A DNA stretch of 50,462 bases. Origin: Gammaproteobacteria bacterium (GTDB taxonomy: Bacteria > Pseudomonadota > Gammaproteobacteria > Xanthomonadales > Wenzhouxiangellaceae). Made by a program: the position numbers and the translations under genes. Below are positions 1-8,030 of this stretch, piece by piece. The notes below the pieces were generated by a model, which was not told where the DNA came from, did not search any database, and saw only the letters and a list, made by a program, of their open reading frames with translations. Each line of letters begins with the position of its first letter. Positions within the stretch are counted from its first letter, which is position 1. The stretch is taken from NCBI GenBank assembly GCA_003565625.1, contig PXBD01000004.1:1-50462 (forward strand), written 5' to 3'.

Positions 1-93
1 GAAGGCGGTGACCCGGATGCCATCGCTGCCCAGTTCCGCCAGACCGCCGACTCCTGCGGCGCCTGCCATCGGCCGTTCCGCGCGTCCGAATAA
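1..93 (+). CDS. class II cytochrome c, C-terminal fragment
   Basis: The first 30 codons of the window are open in frame 1 and end at TAA. The peptide ends with CGACHRPFR, a CxxCH haem-attachment motif about 13 residues from the C-terminus. A haem motif at the C-terminal end is the hallmark of class II (c'/c-556 type) cytochromes c, which are periplasmic four-helix bundles; most soluble cytochromes carry it near the N-terminus. The rest of the gene lies before the window. A cytochrome b561-like gene on the opposite strand at 1221-1904 is a common genomic partner of this family. The family call rests on one motif and its position. Confidence 0.72.
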   Translation, partial: EGGDPDAIAAQFRQTADSCGACHRPFRASE

Positions 94-111
94 GGCCGGG
101 ATCGTCGAAAC

Positions 112-136
112 GGTCTGCGGTCTGATGCCGCAGACC
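112..136. terminator. stem-loop after the cytochrome c gene
   Basis: A perfect 9-bp inverted repeat (GGTCTGCGG / CCGCAGACC) with a 7-base loop lies 19 bases after the cytochrome stop codon. No T-run follows, so it would be a weak or Rho-assisted terminator, or an mRNA 3' end stabiliser. Confidence 0.45.
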
Positions 137-228
137 TGTCGGCACACAACCTTGCCGGCGGCTGGCTTCTGCGCAGGCGCCCGCCCGAAGTTCACCGGCT
201 GTTGCGGCCGGTGGGCTATTGTTCCGGC

Positions 229-606
229 ATGATGTCATCTGCTGAAAACCTGACCGTCTGGTTCGACGGTGCCTGCCCGCTGTGCCGGCGCGAGATCGCC
301 TTCATGCGCCGGCTGGATCGCCGGGGGCGCATTGACTTTGTCGATGTGGCCTCTGAAGACAGCGTCTGCCCGTTGAATCGCGATGAATTGCTGGCCCGCT
401 TCCACGCCAGCGAAAACGGGCAGATGGTGGACGGTGCCGAAGCCTTTGCCGCGATGTGGCGCGCCATCCCGGTGCTGCGCCCGCTGGGCTTGCTGGCCCG
501 CATTCCGCCGATCCTCTGGCTGCTGGAGAGAATGTATCGCGGGTTTTTGCGGGTCCGCCCGGCCATGCAGCGCCATGCAGCGCGCGCCGAGACTGCAGCG
601 CGCTGA
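229..606 (+). CDS. DCC-family thiol-disulfide oxidoreductase-like protein (DUF393)
   Basis: A 125-residue protein. The N-terminal motif VWFDGACPLCRREI has the D-G-x-C-x-x-C signature (DGACPLC) of the DUF393/DCC family, which is predicted to have a thioredoxin-like fold with a redox-active CxxC. The substrate is not known. The C-terminal half (FAAMWRAIPVLRPLGLLARI) matches the helical part of the family, and the length is typical. ATG at 229 or 232 is the likely start; an upstream extension to 202 would add an unconserved leader. No clear Shine-Dalgarno sequence is visible. It converges on the NUDIX gene with a 6-base gap. Confidence 0.82.
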   Translation: MMSSAENLTVWFDGACPLCRREIAFMRRLDRRGRIDFVDVASEDSVCPLNRDELLARFHASENGQMVDGAEAFAAMWRAIPVLRPLGLLARIPPILWLLERMYRGFLRVRPAMQRHAARAETAAR

Positions 607-612
607 CCCGAG

Positions 613-1152
613 CTACAAACCACCCTCGCCCGCGTCGGTTTGCCGGCGCGGGGCAAACACGGTTTCGGTTCGGGTTTCTCGGAAGTGCGCCAAGGCCCAG
701 TGCACCGACGGAAAGGCCAGCTCTTCCCAGGGAATCCGATCCCAGGTAAACAAGCCCACCGCGCGTGATTCCGGCCCGGCGGCGATTTCGGGGGTAGTCA
801 GGCGCGCGCGGTAAATCAGCTGCACCTGGCTGATGCGGGTGATGGCGTAGGTGGCCAGCAATTGGTCGATTTCCAAACTGGCCCGTGCCTCCTCCCAGGC
901 CTCGCGCAGGGCACCCGCTTCCGGGCTTTCGTTCAATTCCAGGTACCCGGCCGGCAGGGTCCAGTAGCCGTCGCGCGGATTGATGGCGCGCTTGCACAGC
1001 AGGATCTTGTCCTCCCAGGTGGCCACGCTGCCGACCACGATTTTGGGGTTTTCATAGTCGACAAAGCCGCAGCGATCGCAGACCAGGCGCTGGCGATCGT
1101 CTTCTTCCGGCGTGCGACGGGTGAAACTTTGCGCAATGTTTTCAGAATTCAT
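613..1152 (-). CDS. NUDIX hydrolase with N-terminal zinc ribbon
   Basis: A 179-residue protein. Residues of about 20-32 form a ribbon half (CDRCGFVDYENP), as in NudC-like and ADP-ribose-type NUDIX proteins. The NUDIX box follows, reading G-x5-E-x7-REAWEE; the usual Gly after EE is replaced by Arg, as is common in this Zn-ribbon subgroup. The box binds Mg for pyrophosphate hydrolysis of a nucleoside diphosphate derivative. The exact substrate cannot be read from the sequence. I chose ATG at 1152 (MNSENIAQSF) over the longer ORF start at 1191, because the extra 13 residues look like non-coding leader. Confidence 0.85.
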   Translation of the reverse strand: MNSENIAQSFTRRTPEEDDRQRLVCDRCGFVDYENPKIVVGSVATWEDKILLCKRAINPRDGYWTLPAGYLELNESPEAGALREAWEEARASLEIDQLLATYAITRISQVQLIYRARLTTPEIAAGPESRAVGLFTWDRIPWEELAFPSVHWALAHFRETRTETVFAPRRQTDAGEGGL

Positions 1153-1220
1153 GAGCGAAGAGTACCGCCAGGCGGGTGAGAAGGTCGCCACGGCAGCGCT
1201 TTTGATTCGGGCGTCCCCGG

Positions 1221-1904
1221 TTACCAGCCCAGGTCCGGCGGCGGTGGCGGTGGCGGCGACAGCAAGGCGCCGTTGGCGACCCAGACCGCAGCGCCCGCCA
1301 CCAGCACGGCGATGACGAAAGCGATCCAGCCGCCGCCGCGGGCGTCCTGGACGGGACTGGAACCGACCGGCTTGCGCCCGGTAATCATCGGCTTGACCAG
1401 GCGCTCGCGCTTGATCAATTCATGGAAGGCGATGGCGGCCAGGTGCAGTGCGATCAGGCCATAGATCACGTATTCCATGCGCATGTGCCAGCTGGTCAGC
1501 TGGCTGGCAGTATCGCCCGACACCGCACGCCTGAGCGGGCCGGTAAAGGCAATCACGTCGTCGGCAAACAATCCGGTGACCGATTGAAACAGCAGCACGG
1601 CCAGAATGGCGAACACCGACAGCGCACCCAGCGGGTTGTGGCCGAGGCCGTGCCAGCGCCCGCGCAAGTAATCCACCAGGCTGCGCGGCCACGGCGCAAA
1701 CGACCAGAAGCGCGCGTGGGTCGATCCGATCACCCCCCAGACCAGCCGAAACACCAGCAGCCCCAGCACCGCCAGCCCGAAGCGACCGTGCCAGTCCATG
1801 GCCTTGAGCTGAATGGTGACCAGCGCGCCGGCCACGCAGATCAGCAGCAGCCAGTGAAACAGTCGCAGGGGCAGGTCCCAGACCCGAACTGATTGGGTAC
1901 TCAT
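1221..1904 (-). CDS. cytochrome b561 / Ni-hydrogenase b-type membrane protein
   Basis: A 227-residue membrane protein. The start MSTQSVRVWDLPLRLFHW is diagnostic of bacterial di-haem cytochrome b561 of the Ni/Fe-hydrogenase b-subunit type. His17 in RLFHW, His39 in DWHGR and histidines in LTSWHMRME and ALHLAAIAFHE are likely haem ligands spread over four predicted helices. It would move electrons from the quinone pool to a periplasmic acceptor. The partial cytochrome c at the window start is a plausible partner, although two genes lie between. After a fifth hydrophobic segment the protein ends in seven consecutive prolines and DLGW, a tail not needed for the fold. ATG at 1904. Confidence 0.88.
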   Translation of the reverse strand: MSTQSVRVWDLPLRLFHWLLLICVAGALVTIQLKAMDWHGRFGLAVLGLLVFRLVWGVIGSTHARFWSFAPWPRSLVDYLRGRWHGLGHNPLGALSVFAILAVLLFQSVTGLFADDVIAFTGPLRRAVSGDTASQLTSWHMRMEYVIYGLIALHLAAIAFHELIKRERLVKPMITGRKPVGSSPVQDARGGGWIAFVIAVLVAGAAVWVANGALLSPPPPPPPDLGW

Positions 1905-2003
1905 CGGCCGAAGAATACGAACTGGAGTGGCCGCTTGGCAAGGTCGGGCTGCGTTTTCCGTTATTAAGAATGCATTTGCAGATCACCCAAGGAACCTGGA
2001 ATC

Positions 2004-2966
2004 ATGAAAACATGCACCCTGATCGCGGTCACCGCTGCGTTTTTGATTGGCGGCTGTGGTGGCGATGCGTCCAGCAGCGCAGGCTCGGTCTCGACCGCCG
2101 ACATCGGCCAGGGCTTGAACCCCGGCGAACACGAGCTGGAAATTGTCGGCCCTGTGCGCACCGTGGGGCCCTACTCGGGCGACCGCGAGGCGGTGAGTTT
2201 CAGGGCCAGCAACTATGGCCAGTCGCGTGAACGTCGGGACGGTACCGGCGGTCGCGAGTTGGTCGTGGCCAACAACGTGGACGGGCCTTTTATCGTGCGC
2301 CTGCGCGCTGATCTGCAGCGTGGTGATGACGAGCCGGATCGCGAACTCGGGGCGGTGGCCATTCAGTTGCCGCCCGGCGCTGCCGCCGGGCAGACCTACG
2401 CGCTGGAAAATTCCCCCATCGCCCGCCATGGAGAGGCCTACCTGATTCTCATGGGCTATGGCCAGCCGCTGCGCTTTGGTGGCAGCGGCACGGTCAGCGT
2501 GGCCGAACTGGGGGATCACGTCAGCCTGCAGTTCGAATTCCGCGGCGGCAGTGCCGAGGAGGACAACGAACGTCACATCATCGGTCGCGCCTACCGTATC
2601 CCCCTGACCCTGCGCGGAGAGGCGCGATACGAACTGACTGTGAATGGTGAGCGCGAGGAGCGGGCCGACCAGATGCGGTTTCGCAACGATCGCAGCATCA
2701 TCGTGGACCAGCAAATGACGTTCGGTTTTCCCGGTGATGTGGCCCAGCCGGGAACCTATCGCGTGGTCAGCGGACGCCCCGGAGCCGGCGAGGTCTCGTT
2801 GAACCTCCACGATTTACCCCGGGATCTGGAGATCAGCGGCAACATGGACATTCGCCAGGATGGGGAGACCTGGTCGGGCTCTTTCGAGTTCGAGGCCCAA
2901 GGCGAAGTCAGCGTCCAGGGTCGGGGAAGCTTTGATCACGTCGCTGCCCGGGAGGCGCATTTGTAG
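2004..2966 (+). CDS. putative lipoprotein of unknown function
   Basis: A 320-residue protein with a lipoprotein signal: MKTC, a hydrophobic stretch, then the lipobox IGGC with Cys at about residue 18, followed by a Gly/Ser-rich linker. The rest is rich in short alternating hydrophobic/polar stretches (for example YELTVNGERE and SFEFEAQGEVSVQGRGSF) and is probably mostly beta-sheet. I do not recognise a catalytic motif or a named family. AAGGA 11 bases before the ATG supports the start at 2004. It lies 58 bases upstream of the tricorn-like protease on the same strand, so the two may be cotranscribed. Residue +2 after the Cys is Gly, so it is probably sorted to the outer membrane. Confidence 0.7.
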   Translation: MKTCTLIAVTAAFLIGGCGGDASSSAGSVSTADIGQGLNPGEHELEIVGPVRTVGPYSGDREAVSFRASNYGQSRERRDGTGGRELVVANNVDGPFIVRLRADLQRGDDEPDRELGAVAIQLPPGAAAGQTYALENSPIARHGEAYLILMGYGQPLRFGGSGTVSVAELGDHVSLQFEFRGGSAEEDNERHIIGRAYRIPLTLRGEARYELTVNGEREERADQMRFRNDRSIIVDQQMTFGFPGDVAQPGTYRVVSGRPGAGEVSLNLHDLPRDLEISGNMDIRQDGETWSGSFEFEAQGEVSVQGRGSFDHVAAREAHL

Positions 2967-3024
2967 CGCTTGCTGATGGGCTTGGGGTATCCTTCGGGCA
3001 CGTTTTTTTCTCAAAGGTCTTTTG

Positions 3025-6000
3025 ATGCCCGCAAAACTGTTCTCCGTTTTGACCGCCCTGCTGCTGTGGTCGCTGTCCGGCCTGCTTGTTGCCGAACCCA
3101 CCCACCTGCTGCGCCAGCCTGCCGTCTCGGCCGACCATCTGGCTTTTGTCTACGCCGGTGATCTGTGGGTCAGCGACCGTGACGGGGCCAATCCGCGCCG
3201 CCTGACCTCGAGCCCGGCCGAGGAGAACAACCCGCACTTCTCGCCCGACGGGCGTCTGATTGCCTTTGCCGCCGACTACGGCGGCAACACCAATGTCTAC
3301 GTGATCAGCGTGGACGGCGGCAACCCGACCCAGCTGACCTGGCACCCCGGCGCCGACATCCCGGTCGGTTGGAGCGCCGGCGGCAACGCTGTCGCCTTTG
3401 CCTCGCGCCGCGAGACCGACCACGGCCGTTCGGCCCAGCTGTATCACGTCCCGGTCGACGGCGGTGCGCCGGTCAAGCAGATGGAAGCGCGCTTTTTCCG
3501 CGGCCAGTGGGACGAGGCCGGCGAACGCCTGGCCTATATAGACTTCGGCCCGGCCTATAACGGTTTGTATGGCGGTGGCGCCGGCTGGCGCGGCTATCGC
3601 GGCGGCACCACGCCGTCGATCCGGATCCTGAATCCTGCCAGCGGGGAAGTGATCGGCATTCCGGGTGAGCGGGTCAACGACATCAACCCGTTGTGGGTCG
3701 GTGACTACGTGCTGTTCCTGTCCGACCGCGATGACAAGATCTTCAACCTGTTTTTGTTCAACCCGGCCACCGAAGAGATGGTGCGCCTGACCCAGCAGGA
3801 AACCTGGGACATTCGCTGGGCCGCGCGGCGGGGCAACCACGTGGTGTTCGAGGCCGGCGGCCGACTGCACGAGTTCGATATCGGCACCGGCACCCAGCGC
3901 ACCCTGGATATCCGTATCAACCCCGACCTGCCCCAGCCCCGACCGGGCTGGAAGGACGTGCGCGGCCAGATCCAGTACACCGGGCTTTCGCCCAACGGCA
4001 AGCGTGCCATTGTCACCGCCCGCGGCGAGGTGTTCACGGTACCGGTCGAGCACGGCTCGACCCGCAACCTGACCGGCACTGACGGGGTCCGCGAATACAC
4101 CGGCCTGTGGTCGCCGGCCGGCGACCAGGTCGCCTGGATCGTTGAATCGCTCCAAGGCCAGACCCTGGTCGTGACCGACCAGTCGGGCCTGGGAGAGAAA
4201 ACCGAGTTCGAGCTCGGTCCGGATTTCTACAGCCTGCAGGCCTGGAACGCCGAGCAGGGTCGCATCGTGTTCGAAGACAACCGCATGCGCCTGCATGCGA
4301 TCGACCTGGTCTCCGGAGAGGTCACCGAAATCGACCGCAGCCCGCGCCAGGGCGGATTCGACGTCGCCTTTTCGCCCGACGGTCGCTACCTGGCCTACAC
4401 CCTGCGCCAACCGAACTACCTGCGCGACCTGGTCATCCACGATTTCGCTACCGGGCGCTCGCACACGGTCAGCGATGGCATGGCCGACGTGGCCGCACCG
4501 GCCTTCGACCCGGACGGCGCTTACCTGTATTTTGCCGCCTCCACCAACGCCGGCCCGACCCGCTTTGGACTGGACATGACCAGCCAGGAGCGCCCGTTCC
4601 GGGCCGGCCTGTATGCGCTGGTCTTGCAGGCCGATGGCGAATCGCCGCTGGCGCCGCGCACCGGCGACGAGGAAATCGACGCCAACGGCGACGAAGAGGC
4701 CAATGGCGAGGACAACGGCAATGGAAGCGGCAATGGAAACGGCGACGGACAGGACGCCATCGAGATCGACTTCGACGGCCTGATGGCCCGCAAGGTCGCC
4801 CTGCCGGTGGCCAAGGGCAACTACGGCGACCTTCATGTTGCCCATGATGGCAGCCTGTTCTACATGCATCGCGTCCAGCCTGGCGCCACGGTCGAACAGC
4901 CCGGCGAGCGCGCTGCCCGCAACAACCAGCTCATGCGCTTTGACCTGGAAAAGCGCGAGGCCGCCTCGGTGATGACCGGACTGAACGGTTACCGGATGGC
5001 CGCGGGCCGTCGCCATCTGCTGATCCAGCGCGACACCGGTGCCCTGGCCGTGGCCGAGGTCGGTGCGAGCCTGTCACCGGACAACCTGGACCTGTCGGAC
5101 CTGCGCATGTACATCGACCCCCGGGCCGAATGGGCGCAGATCTTCGATGAGGGCTGGCGCTTCCAGCGCGAGTTTTTCTATGCCGCCAACCTGCACGGGC
5201 TGGACTGGGACGCGGTCTATGAACAGTACCGGCCGCTGCTGGACCACGTTGGCCGGCGCGAGGACCTGAACGAGCTGATGGTCGAAATGATCGCCGAGCT
5301 CCACGCCGGCCACAACCGGATCGGTGGCGGTCACGTCCACCGTGAGTCCGGCCCGGGCGTCGGTCTGCTCGGCGCCAATTTCGAAATCGCCAACGATCGC
5401 TGGCGCATCAGCCGGGTCTATTCCGGCGAGGCCTGGAACCCGTTCATCCACGGCCCGCTGGCCCGCCCGGGCTCGGAAGCCCAGGTCGGGGAATACGTGC
5501 TGGCCGTCAACGGCCGGGCGATCAGCGCCGATGACAACCTGTTCCAGCACCTGCACAACACCGTCGATGAGCAGATCACGCTGACCATCGGCCCCAGCGC
5601 CGACGGGCTGGATTCCCGCGAAGTGCTGGTCGAGCCGACCGGCAACGAGGGCGGATTGCGCCTGTGGTACTGGATCGAGGCCAACCGCCAGGCCGTGCAC
5701 GAGGCCACCGACGGGCGGGTTGGCTACATCTACCTGCCCAATACCGCCGGGCCCGGGTATACCTTCTTCAACCGCATGTTCTATTCCCAGCTCGACCGCG
5801 AGGCCGTCATCATCGACGAGCGCGCCAACGGCGGTGGCCAGGCGGCCAACTACATCGTCGAAGTGCTGGCCCGTCCGCACCTGTCGAACTGGGTCTACCG
5901 CGACGGCCTGATGTCGCGGACTCCGATGGGGGCGCTGCATGGACCAAAACTCATGATGATCGACCAGGATGCCGGCTCCGGCGGCGACTACCTGCCCTAT

Positions 6001-6324
6001 GCTTTCCGTGAGCTCGGCATCGGCCCGCTGCTGGGCACCCGCACCTGGGGCGGCTTGATTGGCATCTTCAAAAACCCGCCGCTGATCGACGGCGGCGTGA
6101 TGACCGTGCCGCACTTCCGCTTTGTTGATACCGATAACAACTGGACGATCGAAAACGAAGGCGTGGCCCCGGATATCGAAGTGTTCCTCGACCCGGTGGC
6201 GACCAATGAAGGCCGCGACAGCCAGCTCGAGGCCGCCATCAGCGAAATCCTGGAGATGCTCGAAGACTACAGCGACGATATCGCCAGAGAGCCGCCGCCG
6301 CTGCCGACGGAGTTGGGGCGCTGA
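3025..6324 (+). CDS. secreted tricorn-like S41 protease
   Basis: A 1099-residue protein with a signal peptide (cleavage probably near LLVA-EPTH). The N-terminal part has WD40/TolB-like repeats (repeated FSPDGR motifs), giving two beta-propellers up to about residue 540. An acidic Asn/Gly-rich linker (coding positions about 4663-4760) follows, then a tricorn core domain (FQREFFYAANLHGLDWDAVY), a PDZ-like segment with ELHAGHNRI, and the S41 catalytic domain. Ser985 in DAGSGGD is the likely nucleophile and GTRTWGG closes the site; the His in AGHN is the probable general base. The family trims peptides to short products. ATG at 3025 is preferred over TTG at 3022; AAAGG lies upstream. Size and layout fit periplasmic bacterial tricorn homologues. 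Confidence 0.9.
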   Translation: MPAKLFSVLTALLLWSLSGLLVAEPTHLLRQPAVSADHLAFVYAGDLWVSDRDGANPRRLTSSPAEENNPHFSPDGRLIAFAADYGGNTNVYVISVDGGNPTQLTWHPGADIPVGWSAGGNAVAFASRRETDHGRSAQLYHVPVDGGAPVKQMEARFFRGQWDEAGERLAYIDFGPAYNGLYGGGAGWRGYRGGTTPSIRILNPASGEVIGIPGERVNDINPLWVGDYVLFLSDRDDKIFNLFLFNPATEEMVRLTQQETWDIRWAARRGNHVVFEAGGRLHEFDIGTGTQRTLDIRINPDLPQPRPGWKDVRGQIQYTGLSPNGKRAIVTARGEVFTVPVEHGSTRNLTGTDGVREYTGLWSPAGDQVAWIVESLQGQTLVVTDQSGLGEKTEFELGPDFYSLQAWNAEQGRIVFEDNRMRLHAIDLVSGEVTEIDRSPRQGGFDVAFSPDGRYLAYTLRQPNYLRDLVIHDFATGRSHTVSDGMADVAAPAFDPDGAYLYFAASTNAGPTRFGLDMTSQERPFRAGLYALVLQADGESPLAPRTGDEEIDANGDEEANGEDNGNGSGNGNGDGQDAIEIDFDGLMARKVALPVAKGNYGDLHVAHDGSLFYMHRVQPGATVEQPGERAARNNQLMRFDLEKREAASVMTGLNGYRMAAGRRHLLIQRDTGALAVAEVGASLSPDNLDLSDLRMYIDPRAEWAQIFDEGWRFQREFFYAANLHGLDWDAVYEQYRPLLDHVGRREDLNELMVEMIAELHAGHNRIGGGHVHRESGPGVGLLGANFEIANDRWRISRVYSGEAWNPFIHGPLARPGSEAQVGEYVLAVNGRAISADDNLFQHLHNTVDEQITLTIGPSADGLDSREVLVEPTGNEGGLRLWYWIEANRQAVHEATDGRVGYIYLPNTAGPGYTFFNRMFYSQLDREAVIIDERANGGGQAANYIVEVLARPHLSNWVYRDGLMSRTPMGALHGPKLMMIDQDAGSGGDYLPYAFRELGIGPLLGTRTWGGLIGIFKNPPLIDGGVMTVPHFRFVDTDNNWTIENEGVAPDIEVFLDPVATNEGRDSQLEAAISEILEMLEDYSDDIAREPPPLPTELGR

Positions 6325-6367
6325 GAGTGGACTTTGACTGATCGTCCAAAGGCTTCGAGCAACACCG

Positions 6368-6417
6368 GCTTGTCTTTGATGTGGTGATGCGCTAGCATCA
6401 AATCATCAAAGACAAGC
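6368..6417. promoter_or_regulatory. nested palindromes, candidate VapB operator
   Basis: A perfect 14-bp inverted repeat (GCTTGTCTTTGATG at 6368-6381; CATCAAAGACAAGC at 6404-6417) surrounds a second perfect 6-bp inverted repeat (TGATGC GCTA GCATCA, 6385-6400). The block ends 9 bases before the vapB start. RHH antitoxins usually bind such palindromes to repress their own operon. The operator role is inferred from position and symmetry. Confidence 0.7.
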
Positions 6418-6426
6418 GTTGTTTCC

Positions 6427-6672
6427 ATGCGAACCACGATCGATATCGACGATGAAGTGCTGGCCGCGGCCAAGGAGCTGGCTCGGCGACGTGGAACGTC
6501 GGCCGGCCGGGTGGTTTCGGAGCTGCTCAGACAGGCCCTGACCACCCCGCAAAACGGCTCAAGCGAAGTGGGCGAATCAGCAGCGCACTACGGTTTCCGG
6601 CCGTTTCCCGCGCGCGGCACAGTCGTGTCCGACGAACAGATCGAGCAGTTGAGAGAGCAGGAAAATATCTGA
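6427..6672 (+). CDS. vapB: VapB-type ribbon-helix-helix antitoxin
   Basis: An 81-residue protein. The N-terminus MRTTIDIDDEVLAAAKELA is a classic ribbon-helix-helix DNA-binding domain (beta strand RTTIDID, then two helices ending in VVSELLRQAL). The C-terminal tail (GFRPFPARGTVVSDEQIEQL) matches the toxin-binding tail of VapB proteins partnered with PIN toxins. It should neutralise VapC and repress the operon through the palindromes just upstream. The stop is followed two bases later by the vapC start, which indicates translational coupling. Confidence 0.88.
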   Translation: MRTTIDIDDEVLAAAKELARRRGTSAGRVVSELLRQALTTPQNGSSEVGESAAHYGFRPFPARGTVVSDEQIEQLREQENI

Positions 6673-6674
6673 TC

Positions 6675-7109
6675 TTGCGCGCGCTGCTCGATATCAATGT
6701 GCTGATTGCCCTGCTGGACGCGCAGCATATTCATCATCGGCTGGCCCACGCCTGGCTTGAAGCGCACATCGACCACGGATGGGCTTCCTGTCCCCTGACT
6801 CAAAACGGCGTGATTCGGATCATGTCCCAGCCGAGCTATCCCAATCCGCTTACCCCCGCACTCCTATCGGAAAGGCTGGCCGAGGCGACCGCCACCGCCT
6901 GGCACCAATTCTGGCCAGACGACATCAGCCTGCTGGACGAGAAAATCCTGAGTTGGGACGCAGTGCTGGGATCACGCCAGATCACGGATTGCTACCTGCT
7001 AGCACTGGCCGTCCATCATCAGGGACGGTCCGTCAGCTTCGACAAAAGGGTCAACCTCAGGGCAGTTCGATCAGCGGAGCCGGAACACTTTGCCATCATC
7101 GGTGGATAA
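6675..7109 (+). CDS. vapC: VapC PIN-domain ribonuclease toxin
   Basis: A 144-residue PIN-domain protein. The first acidic residue is in LLDINVLIALLD. A later conserved segment, ITDCYLLALAVHHQG, carries the D-x-x-L-x-x-A-x pattern, and SFDKRV supplies the last acidic site. PIN toxins are Mg-dependent RNases that cut tRNA or rRNA; the target is not predictable here. The start is TTG at 6675, two bases after vapB, with AGGA upstream. No in-frame ATG fits the domain start. The length is normal for VapC and the active-site acids appear intact, so the module looks functional. Confidence 0.87.
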   Translation: MRALLDINVLIALLDAQHIHHRLAHAWLEAHIDHGWASCPLTQNGVIRIMSQPSYPNPLTPALLSERLAEATATAWHQFWPDDISLLDEKILSWDAVLGSRQITDCYLLALAVHHQGRSVSFDKRVNLRAVRSAEPEHFAIIGG

Positions 7110-7186
7110 GTGCCGAAAAATGCCATGGACACGAGGGGTATACACTGGCCACTCGGACTCAGATTCCAAGGAAGGAGAAACGCGCA

Positions 7187-7327
7187 ATGACCCTGTGCCC
7201 CATCGCCCTGACCGCCGGCTGCAAAAAATGCCCAGCCTTTTCGATCTGCCCGTTGAAGGGCGTGATCGGTAATCACAAACCGGAAGGCACCCAAGCCAGC
7301 CAGCAGAACCGCTCCGGCGGTCGGTAG
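7187..7327 (+). CDS. 46-residue four-cysteine protein, function unknown
   Basis: A small ORF opens with ATG at 7187 behind a very strong Shine-Dalgarno sequence (GGAAGGAG at 7170-7177). The peptide starts MTLCPIALTAGCKKCPAFS and continues ICPLKGVIGN; Cys4, Cys12, Cys15 and Cys21 give the pattern C-x7-C-x2-C-x5-C, with Pro after three of the four cysteines. Four closely spaced Cys could bind Zn or an Fe-S cluster. The C-terminal 20 residues are polar (Gln, Ser, Asn, Gly, Arg) and probably disordered. I cannot name a family. It has its own 78-base leader after vapC, and mntR converges on it. The ribosome site and Cys spacing argue for a real gene. Confidence 0.7.
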   Translation: MTLCPIALTAGCKKCPAFSICPLKGVIGNHKPEGTQASQQNRSGGR

Positions 7328-7362
7328 TTTGAAAGATCAGGTTTCGAGCGGTTTGGCGGGAC

Positions 7363-7845
7363 TTAGCCGAACCACTCTTGCTCATCCGAAAACCGCTCCA
7401 TCAGCTCCAGGGTTTTTTCGCTGACGTGGTGTTCCACACCTTCGGCATCAATCCGGGCGGTGGCATCGTCTACGCCCAGGGCGCGGAAAAAGCGCAGGAC
7501 GACGGCGTGGCGTTGGCGCGACCAGGCGGCCATGCGCCGGCCCTCCTCGGTCAGAAACAGCGAGCGGTAGGGCTCGTTGCTGACGTAGCCCAGTTCATTC
7601 AGGCGCCGAACCATTCGGGTGACCGTGGCCTGGCTGACGCCCATTCTGGCGGCGACGTCGGTTGCGCGCGCCTCGCCGCTATGCTCGAGTAAATCGCCGA
7701 TCAGCTCGACGTAGTCTTCGATCAGCTCCGTTTCATGGGCGTCGCGCACGGCCGCGTACTGGCGGGCGTGCTGGTCCGGCGGCGGCAGCACGTCGGCCGC
7801 GGTGTCGCCAGCGTTGCGGGAGCGTAAGGGCTCGGATCGACTCAT
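7363..7845 (-). CDS. mntR: MntR, DtxR-family manganese-responsive repressor
   Basis: A 160-residue regulator. A winged helix (about residues 40-100) contains the recognition segment MGVSQATVTRMVRRL. A metal-dependent dimerisation domain follows (ALGVDDATARIDAEGVEHHVSE) with the E-x-x-E-H pattern expected for the metal ligands. There is no SH3 domain, so it is MntR-like rather than full-length DtxR/IdeR. It represses Mn uptake when Mn is bound. It is divergent from the metal ABC operon and an MntR-like box lies between them. I start it at ATG 7845, where AGGAGAG immediately precedes the codon; the longer ORF start at 7881 adds an unconserved leader. The N-terminal ~30 residues are polar and longer than in the Bacillus protein. 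Confidence 0.85.
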   Translation of the reverse strand: MSRSEPLRSRNAGDTAADVLPPPDQHARQYAAVRDAHETELIEDYVELIGDLLEHSGEARATDVAARMGVSQATVTRMVRRLNELGYVSNEPYRSLFLTEEGRRMAAWSRQRHAVVLRFFRALGVDDATARIDAEGVEHHVSEKTLELMERFSDEQEWFG

Positions 7846-7926
7846 CTCTCCTATGGTAGCGGACGCGCGCGCCCGCCACAATGAAGCTCTGGAACGGCTT
7901 CACGCCGATACCTCGCTCAAGCCACT

Positions 7927-7952
7927 AAACTTAGCGTTAGCTAAAAGAGTTT
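7927..7952. promoter_or_regulatory. candidate MntR box
   Basis: AAACTTAGC-GTTA-GCTAA followed by AAGAGTTT. The core is a perfect 5-bp inverted repeat (TTAGC/GCTAA) and the left half, AAACTTAGC, differs at one base from the enterobacterial MntR half-site AAACATAGC. It lies between mntR and the metal ABC operon, 78 bases before the latter's start, and could control both directions. Confidence 0.7.
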
Positions 7953-8030
7953 GCACACGCCCAATCTCTTGGTTTAGGCTGCACTTCTTGGCCTGGACGC
8001 AAATACTGGGAAAAGCACCGGAACTTGAGT

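Noticed and set aside
2908..5016. 702-codon open frame antisense to the tricorn-like gene
   Set aside because: Shadow frame of a high-GC gene: composition is low in conserved motifs and rich in Val/Ala/Gly/Arg, it has no domain, and the sense strand has strong domain evidence.
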